In this document: piece after piece, positions 18,692 to 27,898 of the stretch
Position numbering within the stretch: the stretch's first letter is position 1
Layout of the letters: every line of letters starts with the position of its first letter
DNA from: Pseudomonadota bacterium
GTDB lineage: Bacteria > Pseudomonadota > Gammaproteobacteria > Acidiferrobacterales > Acidiferrobacteraceae
NCBI GenBank assembly: GCA_021794275.1
Contig: JAJYRD010000010.1
Coordinates: 1-64,000, forward strand
Direction: 5' to 3'
DNA length: 64,000 nt
The notes under the pieces: generated by a model
Databases searched by the model: none
What the model was told of the DNA's origin: nothing
Seen by the model: only the letters and a program-made list of their open reading frames with translations
Program-made: the position numbers and the translations under genes

Positions 18692-19330
18692 ATGAGCCTG
18701 CATCTCGGTGATACCGCACCAGACTTCACCCAGGATTCCACGGTAGGACCGATACAATTCCACAAATGGATCGGCTCGCACTGGGCAGTCCTGTTTTCGC
18801 ATCCAGCCGACTACACGCCGGTGTGCACGACTGAGCTTGGAAGCGCAGCGAAGCTCATGGAGGAGTTCAAGCGCCGCGACGTCAAAGTCCTTGCCGTGAG
18901 CGTCGATCCGGTTGACACCCATAGAGACTGGATTAAAGATATCGATGAGACGCAAAAGACCCACGTCGATTTCCCGATCCTGGGCGACCAGGACCGCAAA
19001 GTGTCCACGCTCTATGACATGATCCACCCCAAGCAGAATGACACGCTCACGGTCCGATCAGTGTTTCTCATCGACCCAAAGAAGGTGATACGTACCATAC
19101 TCACCTACCCGGCGAGCACCGGGCGCGACTTCGGGGAGATCTTTCGGGTCATCGACTCACTGCAGCTCACCGACAAATACCAGGTCGCCACACCCGCCAA
19201 TTGGCGTAGCGGCGATGATGTCGTGATATCGCCCGCACTGAAGGACAAGGCGGCGCTCGCCGCCAAATTCCCCAAAGGCTACCAGGAAATCAAGCCGTAT
19301 TTGCGCATGACACCACAGCCCACGCATTGA
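18692..19330 (+). CDS. 1-Cys peroxiredoxin (Prx6 type)
   Basis: A 212-residue peroxiredoxin of the AhpC/TSA superfamily that reduces hydrogen peroxide and organic hydroperoxides in the cytoplasm. The peroxidatic cysteine lies in SHPADYTPVCTTELG (near residue 46). The long C-terminal domain (VATPANWRSGDDVVISPAL) is specific to the Prx6 subgroup, and there is no resolving cysteine at the usual 2-Cys position. It is preceded by a GGAG site and has its own divergent promoter region. Confidence 0.92.
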   Translation: MSLHLGDTAPDFTQDSTVGPIQFHKWIGSHWAVLFSHPADYTPVCTTELGSAAKLMEEFKRRDVKVLAVSVDPVDTHRDWIKDIDETQKTHVDFPILGDQDRKVSTLYDMIHPKQNDTLTVRSVFLIDPKKVIRTILTYPASTGRDFGEIFRVIDSLQLTDKYQVATPANWRSGDDVVISPALKDKAALAAKFPKGYQEIKPYLRMTPQPTH

Positions 19331-19340
19331 GCCGGGTCTA

Positions 19341-20225
19341 TCAGCGGGCGGCGGGGAAAAGCCGGCGCGCCTCGCGCACTGACTTCCAGAAGGCGAAACC
19401 CGCCACTGGAACGAGCACGAACACCACCAGAACGAGACCTATGCTCACGTGCGCGAGGTTATGGACGTGCAGTCCGGTCGAAACCGATACGGAGGCGAGC
19501 CTGGGATCCGCGAGTCCCAGGGCGCCGACAAGGACGAAGCCCACGCCGCCGCCGCCCAGGGTGCGGCCCGCCATTTTACGCGCCACGTAGACCCGCGCCC
19601 TATCGTCCAGCTTGCGTCGTGCCATCCAGCCGCCAAAGAGCGCGCCCAGGAGCATTTGCGTAAGCGTCGTGCCCAGACCAAAAAGGAGGCCAGGCAAAAA
19701 GCCGAAATAGGGGCCCGGCATGGCGGGAGCCAAGACCGTATAGACGATGATCGCGAAGGCCCCCGTCCCCCAACCGGCGAGAAAGCCATGGACGAGCGGC
19801 ATATAGGTAGGCAGGGCCGAAGGGGTTTGTCCGCCCGCCTCCTGCTCGAGGGCATGGCTGTGGAAGATATGCGGGATGCGCCCCTTGCGTAATATGAAAA
19901 GTCCGGAGGCTGCCATGACGAGCCCCACGATGAGATAGACCGCGAAATTCCAACGCATGCCAGCCAGGAAACTCGTCATGGCGAAATAGGCGAACTCGGA
20001 GGCGATCGCCCGCTGGGCGGTAAAGGTGAGCGAAAACAGGAGACCCGCCCTGAGCCCGCCCCGGATGGAATAGGATCCGATGGCGTAATTAAAGGTAATG
20101 GGCCAGGTATGCTCGTCGGGCGTCACCCCATGCACCATGCCAAGAAAGAAGGCAGTGGCGAGCGCAAGCCCTATGCTGAGACCAGCAAGCCCCGGATTCC
20201 AGAGGTTCAAATCCCCGATCACCAC
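19341..20225 (-). CDS. Polytopic membrane protein with HGVTPDEH motif (metal or sulfite transporter-like)
   Basis: A 294-residue inner-membrane protein with about seven or eight hydrophobic segments. The first helix carries FFLGMVHGVTPDEHTWPITF, reminiscent of the HAxDADH signature of NiCoT nickel/cobalt permeases and of related UreH/TauE-like families. A central cytoplasmic histidine-containing loop (IPHIFHSHALEQ) and a second glycine-rich half follow. The substrate cannot be decided. It is convergent with the peroxiredoxin gene (11 bases apart) and lies just downstream of epmB on the same strand. Confidence 0.6.
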   Translation of the reverse strand: MVIGDLNLWNPGLAGLSIGLALATAFFLGMVHGVTPDEHTWPITFNYAIGSYSIRGGLRAGLLFSLTFTAQRAIASEFAYFAMTSFLAGMRWNFAVYLIVGLVMAASGLFILRKGRIPHIFHSHALEQEAGGQTPSALPTYMPLVHGFLAGWGTGAFAIIVYTVLAPAMPGPYFGFLPGLLFGLGTTLTQMLLGALFGGWMARRKLDDRARVYVARKMAGRTLGGGGVGFVLVGALGLADPRLASVSVSTGLHVHNLAHVSIGLVLVVFVLVPVAGFAFWKSVREARRLFPAAR

Positions 20226-20261
20226 CCTACCGTGCCTCGTCCATTCGCAGAATCGGCTACT

Positions 20262-21293
20262 TTAGCGACAACTGGCGCCCGCGCCAACCGCGAGCACGGG
20301 GAGTTTGGCCGTGGCACCCGCCTCCTCGCGCACCAGACGCGGGACGAGATAACCTGGAAGTCGCGCGCGCAAAGCCTCCAAGAATCCCGTCGCGCAGGAC
20401 TCGTCGACTGCAAAATGCCCAGCCCCTTCAACGCGATCGAGCATATGGAGGTAATAGGGAAGGACACCGGCCTCGAACAGGCGCTCACTCAACTCTGCGA
20501 GGGTTTGGACATCGTCATTCACGCCGGCCAACAAGACCGCCTGGTTCAAGAGGGTTACTCCCGCCTTGCGTAATCGCTCGCAGGCTCCAGCGACCGCCTC
20601 ATCGATTTCGCGCGCATGGTTCGCGTGCAGGACCATGACGACTGGGAGCGACGTCCGGCCAAGCCAGTCGAGGAGCCCCTCATCGACCCGGTTGGGAATC
20701 ACGACCGGCACGCGAGTATGGAGCCGCAACCTTTTTATGTGTGGCACGCCCTCCAGGGCCCGCGTCAGCGCGCCAAGCTTATCATCGCCCAACATCAAGG
20801 GGTCCCCGCCGCTCAGGATCACCTCCCGAATCGACGGATCGTTGGCGAGGTGGGAGATGGCAGGGCGCCACCGGTCCCGCGCGGCGTTGGCCTTCGCATA
20901 CGGAAAGTGTCGGCGAAAGCAGTAGCGGCAGTGGATTGCGCAGGCACCAGTGGTGGTGAGCAACGCTCGGCCTTCGTATTTGTGGAGCACGCCCGGTACG
21001 GCCTGGGCGCCGAGATCGCCGACCGGGTCCTTGGAGTAGCCGGGCGCGGCGACCTCCTCAAGGTCGAGCGGCAAAACCTGGCGCAGCAAGGGGTCCCGCG
21101 GATCGCCTGGGAGGATGCGCGCGAGATAGGCGCGCGGCACGCGCACGGGGAACAGGCGGTGGGCCCTGCGCGCCGCTGGAAGGAGATCTTCGGGCAACGC
21201 GAGAGCCCGCAACAATTCTTCCGGATCACAGACGGCGGCGGCGAGTTCGGCCCGCCAGGGCGCCTGCCCCGTTTGGGGAGTTCCATGTATCAT
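20262..21293 (-). CDS. epmB: EF-P (R)-beta-lysylation protein, lysine 2,3-aminomutase EpmB
   Basis: A 343-residue radical-SAM aminomutase that converts (S)-alpha-lysine to (R)-beta-lysine for attachment to EF-P. The 4Fe-4S motif is in [18 protein letters not shown] (CxxxCxxC) and [15 protein letters not shown] is the AdoMet-binding loop. PLP-binding and C-terminal features match the YjeK branch. ATG 21293 matches the family start. It is divergent from efp (75 bases), and epmA follows efp, so the modification enzymes flank their substrate. Confidence 0.93.
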   Translation of the reverse strand: MIHGTPQTGQAPWRAELAAAVCDPEELLRALALPEDLLPAARRAHRLFPVRVPRAYLARILPGDPRDPLLRQVLPLDLEEVAAPGYSKDPVGDLGAQAVPGVLHKYEGRALLTTTGACAIHCRYCFRRHFPYAKANAARDRWRPAISHLANDPSIREVILSGGDPLMLGDDKLGALTRALEGVPHIKRLRLHTRVPVVIPNRVDEGLLDWLGRTSLPVVMVLHANHAREIDEAVAGACERLRKAGVTLLNQAVLLAGVNDDVQTLAELSERLFEAGVLPYYLHMLDRVEGAGHFAVDESCATGFLEALRARLPGYLVPRLVREEAGATAKLPVLAVGAGASCR

Positions 21294-21368
21294 AGGCGCG
21301 CACTGTCCGTGTTCGGCCCGCAAAAGGCAAGGGATGGCGGCCGGACCCCACTCAAACCCGAGATCACC

Positions 21369-21938
21369 ATGAGCACCTATAGCACCAACGAATTCAAAAA
21401 CGGCCTCAAGATCATGCTGGATTCCGATCCTTGCTCGATCATCGAGAACGAGTTCGTGAAACCCGGAAAGGGTCAGGCATTCAATCGCGTCAAGATTCGT
21501 AACCTGAAGACCGGACGCGTCGTCGAGCGCACGTTCAAATCAGGCGATAGCGTCGAGGGCGCCGATGTCGTCGATGTGGAAATGCAATACCTCTATAGCG
21601 ACGGCGAGTTCTGGTATTTCATGTCGCCCGAGACCTATGAGCAACTGGGGGCCGACAAGACCGCGGTGGGCGACTCCGCCAAATGGCTGAAAGAGCAGGC
21701 TCTATGTCTGGTGACGCTGTGGAATGGCGTGCCGCTTAGCGTCGAGCCGCCGGTCCATGTGGTCCTCAAGGTCGCCGAGACCGACCCCGGACTGCGTGGC
21801 GACACCAGCGGCGGCGGCGGCAAGCCTGCCACGCTCGAGACAGGGGCGGTCGTGCGGGTACCGCTTTTCATAAACGTGGGCGACAGCCTGAAAGTGAACA
21901 CCCAGACCGGCGAATACATTGCCCGCGCCAAGGAATAG
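21369..21938 (+). CDS. efp: Translation elongation factor P
   Basis: A 189-residue EF-P that rescues ribosomes stalled on polyproline. The modification site KPGKGQAF has Lys34, the residue beta-lysylated by EpmA, and the context resembles E. coli EF-P rather than the arginine-rhamnosylated type. [20 protein letters not shown] and the C-terminal GEYIARAKE are conserved. ATG 21369 is the family start; a longer frame upstream is antisense to epmB. Confidence 0.96.
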   Translation: MSTYSTNEFKNGLKIMLDSDPCSIIENEFVKPGKGQAFNRVKIRNLKTGRVVERTFKSGDSVEGADVVDVEMQYLYSDGEFWYFMSPETYEQLGADKTAVGDSAKWLKEQALCLVTLWNGVPLSVEPPVHVVLKVAETDPGLRGDTSGGGGKPATLETGAVVRVPLFINVGDSLKVNTQTGEYIARAKE

Positions 21939-22911
21939 CAGCCAGAGCAGGCGCGAGGGTAGGCGCGGCCCGCTCACGCAACTCGAAGCCTTGCGCGGCC
22001 GCGCCGCCCTCCTTGCGCAAGTACGCACCTTCTTCACGGGACGGGGCTACCTGGAGGTCGAGACGCCGGTGCTGGGACGCTCGGGGGCAGCGGATGCCCA
22101 GCTCGCCCAGTTTGCCCTGAGCGACCCGGTCTATGGCAGCCTCTATCTGCAGACCTCGCCCGAGTACACCATGAAGCGCCTGCTCGCGAGCGGGAGCGGA
22201 TCGATCTTCCAGATCACGAAAGCGTTTCGGCAAGGCGAGGTGGGGCGCTTCCATAATCCCGAGTTCACGCTCGTGGAATGGTACGGCGTAGGTTACGACC
22301 ACCGGCGCCTCATAGAAGAGGCCTGTACCTTGATCGGGCGACTCATTCCATCTCTGGAGCCCGGGGCGCGCCTCGTGAGCTTCCGCCAGGCCTTTCGCGA
22401 TTTGCTCGGTATCGACCCCATCGAAGATCCGATGGACCTCCTGCAGGAGTGCGCACATACCCGCCTCCCGTCGACGCGCGGATTGGTGCTGGACGACCGG
22501 GACGCCCTTCTCGATCTTCTCATGAGCCATGCCGTGGCGCCGTTCTTTCCAAGCCACGGACTGACCGTGATAACCGACTACCCTGCAAGCCAGGCGGCTC
22601 TTGCGCGCATCAACCCGCAGGGGCTCGCGGACCGCTTCGAGATCTACTGCGGGGCACTGGAACTGGCCAACGGATTCCACGAGGAGACTCGTCGCGACGA
22701 GTACGCCGCGCGGTTCGCCGCGGAGGCGCGCAAGAGACGCGCGCGGGGGCTACCGGCGATTGCGCAAAACGAGCACCTGCTCGCGGCGCTCGCCCTCGGC
22801 GACCTCCCCGACTGCGCGGGCTGCGCGCTCGGCTTCGACCGCGTCTTGATGCTGGCCACAGACGCCGCGCACATAAACGAAGTCCTGGCCTTTCCGACCG
22901 AGCACACTTGA
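21919..22911 (+). CDS. epmA: EF-P beta-lysine ligase (LysRS-like)
   Basis: A 330-residue truncated class II lysyl-tRNA synthetase paralog (PoxA/GenX) lacking the anticodon-binding domain; it activates (R)-beta-lysine and ligates it to Lys34 of EF-P. Motif 2 is in [20 protein letters not shown] and motif 3 in [27 protein letters not shown] is the early conserved block. The only in-frame start near the conserved N-terminus is TTG 21919, which overlaps the end of efp by 20 bases. Confidence 0.92.
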   Translation: MPAPRNSSQSRREGRRGPLTQLEALRGRAALLAQVRTFFTGRGYLEVETPVLGRSGAADAQLAQFALSDPVYGSLYLQTSPEYTMKRLLASGSGSIFQITKAFRQGEVGRFHNPEFTLVEWYGVGYDHRRLIEEACTLIGRLIPSLEPGARLVSFRQAFRDLLGIDPIEDPMDLLQECAHTRLPSTRGLVLDDRDALLDLLMSHAVAPFFPSHGLTVITDYPASQAALARINPQGLADRFEIYCGALELANGFHEETRRDEYAARFAAEARKRRARGLPAIAQNEHLLAALALGDLPDCAGCALGFDRVLMLATDAAHINEVLAFPTEHT

Positions 22912-22933
22912 TGACCCTAAACACCCCCCATAA

Positions 22934-24007
<1,074 letters not shown>

Positions 24008-24061
24008 GCCCTGCCGGCATCCCTGATATCCCTTGACGCCCCGCGGGACCGGCCTCGCGGA

Positions 24062-24137
24062 GACGCAACATACGCAGGGGCCACCCGCCGTCAGCGCCAC
24101 CGCCGCGCGCCCCGCCGGGTGCGGGCGGGGTTGCGTC
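24062..24137. repeat. Long-range inverted repeat enclosing a GC hairpin, downstream of the OYE gene
   Basis: An 8-base perfect inverted repeat, GACGCAAC (24062-24069) and GTTGCGTC (24130-24137), encloses 60 bases. Near its right arm lies a compact hairpin, CCCCGCC/GGCGGGG (24110-24116 and 24124-24130), that shares one base with the outer arm. This is the only structure I see in the 345-base gap between the OYE gene and the next operon. It may be a terminator or structured RNA, but no T-run follows directly. Confidence 0.3.
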
Positions 24138-24285
24138 CTTATCTCGCCGCACCCCCAACGACGCGCCTTTGCCCTCCATCGGTTTGCGTCGATTATCCGA
24201 GTCCGAGAAGGCCGGATCTCGCCAGGCAAACCGTAGGCTTCGGCCCTCCACACGGGCACGTCGGCCCCATGCCTTGCGAGCGGGA

Positions 24286-24341
24286 TTGACAGCAGCCCCT
24301 CTCAGGCCCTAGATTGTTAAGGAGTTCATTAACTCTTTAAC
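24286..24341 (+). promoter_or_regulatory. Promoter with overlapping palindromic operator for the MBL-ArsR-MFS operon
   Basis: A consensus -35 TTGACA (24286-24291) is followed after 18 bases by TAGATT (24310-24315). Immediately downstream is an inverted repeat with 11-base arms GTTAAGGAGTT and AACTCTTTAAC (10 of 11 positions match) around CATT, 24316-24341. It would cover the transcription start. The ArsR-family gene in the operon is the obvious candidate to bind it. Boxes and dyad are seen; the regulator assignment is inference. Confidence 0.7.
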
Positions 24342-24353
24342 CGAGGAGGCTTT

Positions 24354-25091
24354 GTGTTCTTCAGACAGCGCATGAGCGCCGACGGGACCTTGTCCTACCT
24401 GTACGGCTGCGGCGGCCACGGCCTCGCAGTCGCCGTGGACCCGGTGGCAGGCGATGAAGACTGGTTTATGGTGGAGGCGCAAAAGAGCGGGGTCCGCATC
24501 ACCTATATCATCGATACCCATATCCATGCCGATCACCTCTCCGGAGGACGCGCACTGGCGGCCCGAACGGGCGGCTCTTACTGCCTCCATGCAAGCGATC
24601 GGGACAGCGTGCGTTTCCCCATACACGCCTTACACGACGGCGACGCCCTAACGACCGGCAATGTCGTCACGCATGTGCTCCACACGCCAGGCCATACACC
24701 CGACAGCGTCTGCCTGTTGGTCGCGGACCTGCGTCGGGGCCCCGATCCATGGTTTGCACTGACCGGGGACACCCTTTTCGTGGGGGGCGTCGGCCGCCCG
24801 GATCTTGGCGGGGCACCCGCCGAAATGGCGGCGCGCCTGTACGATACCCTCCACGAGCGTATTCTGACCTTGCCAGACGACCTCGAGATCTTCCCCGGGC
24901 ATGCCGCGGGCAGTGTCTGCGGGGCGGGACTTTCAGGCAAGCCCTCGTCGACACTCGGCTTCGAGCGGCGTTTCGACCCTTACTTGAAGTTAGGGCGCGA
25001 CACCTTCGTAACGCGGCTGATCGAAGAGACGCCGGCACGACCAGCCGCCATGGACCGCATAGTAGCTGTCAATCTTGGGGATGCGTCATGA
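24354..25091 (+). CDS. Metallo-beta-lactamase-fold persulfide dioxygenase-like protein
   Basis: A 245-residue MBL protein of the ETHE1/Blh group. THIHADHLSGG is the metal motif, followed by HTPGHTPDSVCLL, the bridging GDTLFVGGVGRPDLGG and the last ligand in FPGHAAGSVCGAG. Members are mononuclear iron enzymes that oxidise glutathione persulfide to sulfite in sulfide detoxification. GTG 24354 follows GAGGAGG. It is the first gene of an operon with an ArsR regulator (four-base overlap) and an MFS transporter, and has an operator-like dyad in front. Confidence 0.85.
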   Translation: MFFRQRMSADGTLSYLYGCGGHGLAVAVDPVAGDEDWFMVEAQKSGVRITYIIDTHIHADHLSGGRALAARTGGSYCLHASDRDSVRFPIHALHDGDALTTGNVVTHVLHTPGHTPDSVCLLVADLRRGPDPWFALTGDTLFVGGVGRPDLGGAPAEMAARLYDTLHERILTLPDDLEIFPGHAAGSVCGAGLSGKPSSTLGFERRFDPYLKLGRDTFVTRLIEETPARPAAMDRIVAVNLGDAS

Positions 25092-25447
25092 CCGACGACG
25101 CGGGACCCTTTACACCCTTCGCCGAGATCTTCGCGGCGCTCGCTCACCCCAAGCGCCTGGAAATCGTCCACCTGTTGGGCAACGGCGAACATACGGCGGG
25201 CGAGATCGTGGAGAAAACCGGGCTTTCCAAGGCCAACGTCTCCCAGCACATCAATCTCTTGAAGGCCCGCGGCCTGGTTCACTGCGAAAAACGCGGGACC
25301 TACTGCCATTACCGGCTGACCGACCCGGCCGTGTGGGAAACCTGCGAGCGGATCCGCCACATCATTCTCGGCCGAATGGAACTCACCGCTCGGCGGCGCA
25401 CGGAACTCGCCCGGCCACTCCGCCCGCGCCCGGATACCCAGGGATGA
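25088..25447 (+). CDS. ArsR-family regulator (sulfur- or metal-responsive)
   Basis: A 119-residue winged-helix repressor: LAHPKRLEIVHLLGNGEHTA, then the recognition helix GLSKANVSQHINLLKARGLV and the wing. It has three cysteines (66, 73, 86), two in HCEKRGTYCHYRL. They do not fall at the two positions described for the persulfide sensors BigR/SqrR, so the sensing mode is open. It overlaps both neighbours by ATGA, so it is coupled to the persulfide-dioxygenase-like enzyme and the MFS transporter and probably regulates them through the dyad at 24316-24341. Confidence 0.85.
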   Translation: MTDDAGPFTPFAEIFAALAHPKRLEIVHLLGNGEHTAGEIVEKTGLSKANVSQHINLLKARGLVHCEKRGTYCHYRLTDPAVWETCERIRHIILGRMELTARRRTELARPLRPRPDTQG

Positions 25448-26697
25448 ACGGCGCCGCACACGCGGTCCGTGGCATCCGCGCCAATATTAGCCAGTTCAGC
25501 CTTCAGGGCGCCCAGGTGTTTTTCGTGGGCCTCATCATCGGCATGGAGCGCAACGTCCTGCCGGCCATGAGCCACCACTTCGGGGTGAAGACCCACGCCT
25601 TCCTGTTTTTGGCATCGTTTGTCATGTCCTTCGGCTTTGTGAAGGGCGCCTTGAATTTTGTGGCGGGCGGCCTCTCCGACAAGTTGGGCCGTAAACGGGT
25701 CTTGCTGTACGGCTGGCTTGCCGCGATCCCCGTCCCGCTCCTGATCGAACTTGCCCCGAACTGGTGGTGGGTCATAGTCGCCAACGTCTTCCTTGGGATT
25801 AACCAGGCCTTCACCTGGACGATGACCGTCACAAGTCAGATCGACTTGGCGGCAAACGACCAACGAGGGCTGGCCGTTGGCATCAATGAGGCGCTCGGCT
25901 ACATCGCGGTCGGCACCGCGGGGCTCGCCACGAGCTACGCGGCACTCGCCTATGGGGCGCGGCTCACGCTGCTCGTCTTTGGCCTGACCACGATTGCCTG
26001 CGCCCTGCTCGTCCTAACACGCATCGAGGACACCATCGGGTGGGTGCGGGCCGAGCATACCCAAACACGCGACGAGGGCCAAAGCGCGCCACCCGTGCCG
26101 CCTTGGACCACGTTCAAAAATGTCTCTTTCCGTGACCCCACTTATCGGGCTATTTGCCAAGGTGGCGTCGCCAACAAGATTGCCGACACCCTTGTCTGGG
26201 TATTATTGCCCATATACTTTAAAGGGCGCGGCCTCGAACTCGCGGACATCGGTTGGATCACCGGACTCTATGCAGCCGTATGGGGCTTCGCGCAGCTTAT
26301 AACCGGACACTTGGCCGACCGCCTCGGCCGCAAGATCCCGGTCGTGGCCGGTTTCGTCCTGCTCGCGCTCGCACTCGCGGCGGTGGCCATCCTGCATACC
26401 TTTCAGGAATGGCTCGGTGCCGCGGTCGTCATGGGCGTCGGCATGGCGCTCTTGTATCCAAACCTCATTGCCGCGATGTCGGATTTGGCCCCGCCGCTCG
26501 AGCGCGGCCGCATCCTGGGCGTGTATCGCTATTGGCGCGATACCGGCTACGCTCTGGGCGCCATCCTACTTGGGCTTGTGGCGCAGAATACCCGGCACAC
26601 CGCACCCGCGATCTGGTTGACGGCGGCACTTGTGGCAGCCTCCGGCCTCTGGATCGCGCTCAGCGTGCGCGAAACGCGCGGCAGATCCCGATCCTGA
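25444..26697 (+). CDS. MFS transporter in sulfur-type operon
   Basis: A 417-residue major-facilitator protein with about 12 membrane helices. The motif A copies are GGLSDKLGRKRVLLYGW and GHLADRLGRKIPVVAGF, one per six-helix half. Helices 2 and 11 contain uncommon charged or polar residues (GMERNVLPAMSHHF). The ATGA overlap with the ArsR gene shows co-translation. A role in exporting a product of persulfide oxidation such as sulfite is possible from context only. Confidence 0.82.
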   Translation: MNGAAHAVRGIRANISQFSLQGAQVFFVGLIIGMERNVLPAMSHHFGVKTHAFLFLASFVMSFGFVKGALNFVAGGLSDKLGRKRVLLYGWLAAIPVPLLIELAPNWWWVIVANVFLGINQAFTWTMTVTSQIDLAANDQRGLAVGINEALGYIAVGTAGLATSYAALAYGARLTLLVFGLTTIACALLVLTRIEDTIGWVRAEHTQTRDEGQSAPPVPPWTTFKNVSFRDPTYRAICQGGVANKIADTLVWVLLPIYFKGRGLELADIGWITGLYAAVWGFAQLITGHLADRLGRKIPVVAGFVLLALALAAVAILHTFQEWLGAAVVMGVGMALLYPNLIAAMSDLAPPLERGRILGVYRYWRDTGYALGAILLGLVAQNTRHTAPAIWLTAALVAASGLWIALSVRETRGRSRS

Positions 26698-26757
26698 GCC
26701 GGCACGCAGCGCCGTAAAGGGGGCTGAAGACGTGCACCGCGTGACGCACGGGGAATG

Positions 26758-27522
26758 CTAACCCATGTGGTAGATGAGATTCAGCGTGGTAAAGGTCGTG
26801 GTCTGCGCGTAATGGACGAGGGCCGTCGACGGCAGCCACGTGTAATGGATAACCTGCTCGGAGAACTTGAGCGCCAGATCGAAGATGAGGGTGGTCGTCA
26901 CGCCGCTCGTCGATGTTATGAGCGTTCCGCTCGGGGTACCCATGACACTTAGGTGCTCGCTAAAACGCGTACCCGGACGCATGTGCCACACGTAGTCCAT
27001 AGCAAGATCCGCCACGGGCTCGTCCTGTGCGGTGTCGCTCGCCGGAAAGAAGTTCTGCCTGGCGCCTCCGCCGATCTCGAGATCGAGATGCGTCGTCCGT
27101 GTATCGATGACCTTGCGTCCCGCATTCAGGGTTTCAACAAAGTAGTGATCATAACCGTCGAAGAGGTTGTGATCATAGCGCACAGCCCCGACGATGAAGT
27201 TGACGGGCGCTGCTCTGAGGGCACGCCGGACATTAACCGTGGCGAGCAGACGATTGGCCCCCGCCACGCCATTGTAGGAAAAGTAATTGTAGGCGAGGTT
27301 CGCCCCGTAGCTCCACACGCCCACGTTGTCGCGGACGCGGTCGGCCGAATTGAGGCTCGTTGTGAACGCAAGCCCCGAAGATGACGAGAGACCGGCCCCG
27401 AACGCACCATGCCAGCCAGGCCGCGGAAGGCGCTTCGCGGCGCTCGCGCGACCAGCCACGACGAGCACCATGAGAACCCCGGCGGCCACGGAGAGCCGCA
27501 GGGCACATAATCGAACACTCAT
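26758..27522 (-). CDS. DUF481-family outer-membrane beta-barrel protein
   Basis: A 254-residue secreted protein with an N-terminal signal peptide (LSVAAGVLMVLVVAGRASAA). Alternating amphipathic strands follow with the pattern VRYDHNLFDGYDHYFVETLN, IDTRTTHLDLEIGGGARQNF and FSEHLSVMG, typical of YdiY-like DUF481 outer-membrane proteins. Their function is unknown; some are salt-induced. It is convergent with the MFS gene. A C-terminal aromatic is missing (ends YHMG), slightly unlike usual barrels. Confidence 0.7.
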   Translation of the reverse strand: MSVRLCALRLSVAAGVLMVLVVAGRASAAKRLPRPGWHGAFGAGLSSSSGLAFTTSLNSADRVRDNVGVWSYGANLAYNYFSYNGVAGANRLLATVNVRRALRAAPVNFIVGAVRYDHNLFDGYDHYFVETLNAGRKVIDTRTTHLDLEIGGGARQNFFPASDTAQDEPVADLAMDYVWHMRPGTRFSEHLSVMGTPSGTLITSTSGVTTTLIFDLALKFSEQVIHYTWLPSTALVHYAQTTTFTTLNLIYHMG

Positions 27523-27898
27523 GCCTCTGTGGCGGCCAGACCGGGACCAGGTCTATCGATCACCAGCGGGGCAATCCCGGGACTCAGAAGCCACCGAGCA
27601 CGCCCCCTCGAAACCAGGAGCTGAGCCTTGCACACGGCGTGCGGCCGCCCGTCGACGACATGCTCAAGTTCCGCACGATCTCGGGCCTTGGCGCCACAGT
27701 GCCGGCGCGTAGGGTCTTCTTGTTGGCTTTCCAAAATGAGGGTTGTCCGTCTTTTCTAATGGGACTTCTCGCCACCCCGAAGGTTCCCGTGAGCCGGAAA
27801 ACACCGCGGCGACGACTGAGACCCAGTCACGACCCCATGAAGCGATCCCGATCACCCACTTTCCGCGCATTCCAGGAAATCAGGGAAGGCAGACCCTC
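27523..27898. other. Gene-free stretch
   Basis: About 376 bases between two minus-strand genes. The short frames present have no ribosome-binding sites or recognisable motifs, and I see no tRNA-like cloverleaf or T-tailed hairpin. It must include the promoter of the DUF481 gene, not identifiable by eye. Confidence 0.45.

Noticed and set aside
20616-21368. N-terminal extension of EF-P (440-codon frame)
   Set aside because: The extra part is antisense to epmB; EF-P homology begins exactly at ATG 21369.
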